Assembly (NCBI RefSeq): GCF_000971275.1
Contig: NZ_LAPV01000124.1
Location: forward strand, 1-47,062
Length of the DNA: 47,062 bases
DNA from: Devosia psychrophila
GTDB lineage: Bacteria > Pseudomonadota > Alphaproteobacteria > Rhizobiales > Devosiaceae
Direction: 5' to 3'
The position numbers and the translations under genes are program-made. The notes under the pieces are model-generated. The model ran no database searches, was not told the origin of the DNA, and was given only the letters and a program-made list of their open reading frames with translations. How positions within the stretch are numbered: position 1 is the first letter of the stretch; every line of letters begins with the position of its first letter. This document shows, one piece after another, positions 45,611 through 47,062 of this stretch.

Positions 45611-45662
45611 CAGGTAGTGGGGAACGCGTCGGACGGCGCAAACGGGTTTTACGGAGTTTCAC

Positions 45663-47062
45663 ATGGGCATTTATGGCGCTCTTTCCAGTGCGGTGACCGG
45701 TCTGCGGGCCCAGGCGCATGCGCTGGAAAACATTTCGGGTAATATCGCGAACTCGCAGACCACGGGCTACAAGCGCATCGAGACCGATTTTCTCGACCTG
45801 ATCCCCGATGCTCCGATCTCGCGCCAGGTCCCCGGCGCCGTTCTCTCACAGTCGCGCGGTACCAATGATATCGGCGGCGATATCAAGACGGTCTCGAACG
45901 AGACCTTCATCGCGCTGAACTCCAACGGCTTTTTCGTCGTCGAGCCAAAAACTGGCCAGTCGGACGGCAAGCCAGTATTTTCGGGCAGCAATTTCTACAC
46001 CCGTCGCGGCGACTTTGAAATCGACAAGGATGGTATGCTGGTCAACGGTGCCGGCTACTATCTCAAGGGCCTGCCGATCGATACGACAACCGGTAACGTG
46101 TCCGGATCGGTTCCAGAAGTCATCAAGCTGTCGAACGCGTTCCTCCCAGCGCAGCGGACGGGCCGGATCGACTATCAGGCGAACCTGCCGCAGATTCCCA
46201 AGACGACATCGTATAATGCACTGGTGCCGGGCAGTGAATTGCTAAATACGGGTAGCTATCTAGGTCTTGCGGCGGCGGATACCGGCATAACTATCCCAGG
46301 TCAGCCCGCAACGGTGACCGGTCGGACATTTGCCGCTGCCACCAATCCCGTTTCAGGTGCGGATGATGCCATAAACAACGGGTTTGTTGCAGGTCAGACG
46401 GTCAGCTTTGGAGCCGCCGGGCAAACTGTTATTTTCCAGTTCCGAGCCACTGGCGGTCCTGCGGTAACGCCTCCGAATATCGAAATCGAACTTACCGCCA
46501 ATCGGAAGACGGTCAACGTACTCGCCGAGATGGAGCTAAAGTTGCAGGCTGCGGGCCCCCAATTCGGATCGGCCACAGTTGGCGTTGTAGATGGAAAGCT
46601 CGCTGTCAGCATGGGCTCCAATGTCACAGACTCACTAGTCATAGGCGGTGGCACGGGGGCCACGAGTCTGGGGCTTGTCGAAGGCACGCAAAAGCCACCA
46701 ACTGCGGCGCAGCGCGTTATCGGCGCAGCGTTCGTGGATCAGGGTGTATTGAGCTTCACAGCAAATACCGTTCCTCCGAAAACCGTGTCCCTTCAGTTCT
46801 ACACTCCTCCCGGCACGGCCTCGGCAGGTAATGTTGGAGTTAGTATTCCGGCTGGCTCCAAGGTCGGGGACGTGCTGGCCTCCATGCAGGAAAAGCTCCG
46901 ATCCCAAGGTGGGGCCGCATTTTCGACCGCTACTGTCAGCATTGACGCCACAGGCCAAATTGGCGTGAGCATGGGCACGAACAAGACCAACAACCTTACG
47001 GTTGCCGGTGCAGGTGCGACTGCCCTAGGCATTAACGGCGCGTTTCAGGCCACCCGCCCACA
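45663..47062 (+). CDS. flgE: flagellar hook protein FlgE (3' end beyond the window)
   Basis: The visible part is 466 codons with no stop. The N-terminus MGIYGALSSAVTGLRAQAHA followed by NISGNIANSQTTGYK is the rod/hook signature (Flg_bb_rod, about 5-38) of proteins exported by the flagellar type III system and assembled into the hook. FIALNSNGFFVVE and YTRRGDFEIDKDGMLVNGAGYYLKG (about 90-145, quoted in part) form the FlgE/F/G core domain. From about residue 230 an unusual insertion contains two related copies of a beta-rich unit (about 245-345 and 365-460), each ending in a GxxxVSMGxNxT-like motif. GGAG lies 6 bases before the ATG. A sigma-54 promoter precedes it. Confidence 0.9.
   Translation, partial: MGIYGALSSAVTGLRAQAHALENISGNIANSQTTGYKRIETDFLDLIPDAPISRQVPGAVLSQSRGTNDIGGDIKTVSNETFIALNSNGFFVVEPKTGQSDGKPVFSGSNFYTRRGDFEIDKDGMLVNGAGYYLKGLPIDTTTGNVSGSVPEVIKLSNAFLPAQRTGRIDYQANLPQIPKTTSYNALVPGSELLNTGSYLGLAAADTGITIPGQPATVTGRTFAAATNPVSGADDAINNGFVAGQTVSFGAAGQTVIFQFRATGGPAVTPPNIEIELTANRKTVNVLAEMELKLQAAGPQFGSATVGVVDGKLAVSMGSNVTDSLVIGGGTGATSLGLVEGTQKPPTAAQRVIGAAFVDQGVLSFTANTVPPKTVSLQFYTPPGTASAGNVGVSIPAGSKVGDVLASMQEKLRSQGGAAFSTATVSIDATGQIGVSMGTNKTNNLTVAGAGATALGINGAFQATRP

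Overview
The window looks like chromosomal DNA of an alphaproteobacterium of the order Hyphomicrobiales (Rhizobiales), plausibly Devosia or a close relative. This is an inference from gene content and repeats, not a database match. The supporting signs are: high GC (roughly 60 % or more by eye); a 1773-residue two-TM coiled-coil protein resembling the growth-pole-ring/TipN-type polar organisers of polar-growing Hyphomicrobiales; the cysG-DUF2849-cysI-cysH(DUF934) sulfur cluster; a bacterial adrenodoxin-type ferredoxin system; and palindromic repeats of kinds common in this order. Most of the window is ordinary core metabolism. No phage, plasmid, transposase or CRISPR array is visible.

Layout. 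0.1-3.7 kb: small exported protein, an old-yellow-enzyme reductase, a DUF2157-like membrane protein, and a TetR regulator preceded by a perfect 16-bp palindrome. 3.7-9.3 kb: ilvC with a clear terminator, a UPF0303/phzF pair, then leuA preceded by a previously unlisted 41-codon leucine-rich leader peptide with hairpins, and a HisC-like aminotransferase. 9.5-11.9 kb: a small ORF with a strong Shine-Dalgarno sequence, an MscS channel with a degraded second mscS fragment behind it, tRNA-Lys(CTT) and a TerC-family protein. 12.0-15.2 kb: a FemAB-like transferase translationally coupled to a MOP-type flippase, and a GNAT protein. 15.4-22.0 kb: acs, a 153-bp nested-palindrome repeat, a NagZ-type hexosaminidase with a signal peptide, a metallophosphoesterase followed by a family-4 glycosyltransferase, and an MFS transporter. 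22.6-28.7 kb: the giant coiled-coil protein and a divergent Hpt phosphotransfer protein. 28.7-29.5 kb: a frameshifted orphan higA antitoxin and a GIY-YIG nuclease bracketed by inverted copies of a 35-bp repeat. 29.6-32.8 kb: prfC, a methyltransferase and a 2Fe-2S ferredoxin. 33.3-39.4 kb: the sulfate-assimilation operon (cysG, DUF2849, cysI and a cysH-DUF934 fusion), then a ferredoxin-NADP reductase and a second 2Fe-2S ferredoxin. 39.5-45.4 kb: an EAL protein, an HxlR regulator, a ycjX-ycjF pair, metA and a conserved P-loop ATPase. 45.6 kb to the end: flgE, truncated by the window edge, behind a textbook -24/-12 sigma-54 promoter.

How genes work together. The sulfur genes form a path from APS (cysH domain) to sulfite and then sulfide (CysI with siroheme made by CysG). 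The ferredoxin-NADP reductase and the two flanking ferredoxins are the likely electron supply, and MetA in the same region consumes reduced sulfur indirectly through methionine synthesis. IlvC and LeuA sit close together and share the branched-chain pathway.

Most interesting items: the REP-bracketed GIY-YIG unit; the sigma-54 promoter with upstream CGGCA-type sites in front of flgE; the leucine leader in front of leuA; the CysH-DUF934 fusion; and the duplicated domain inserted in FlgE. Intergenic stretches near or over 300 bases (6196-6541, 17300-17601, 22007-22349, 27912-28276, 32764-33267) are described in the feature list.
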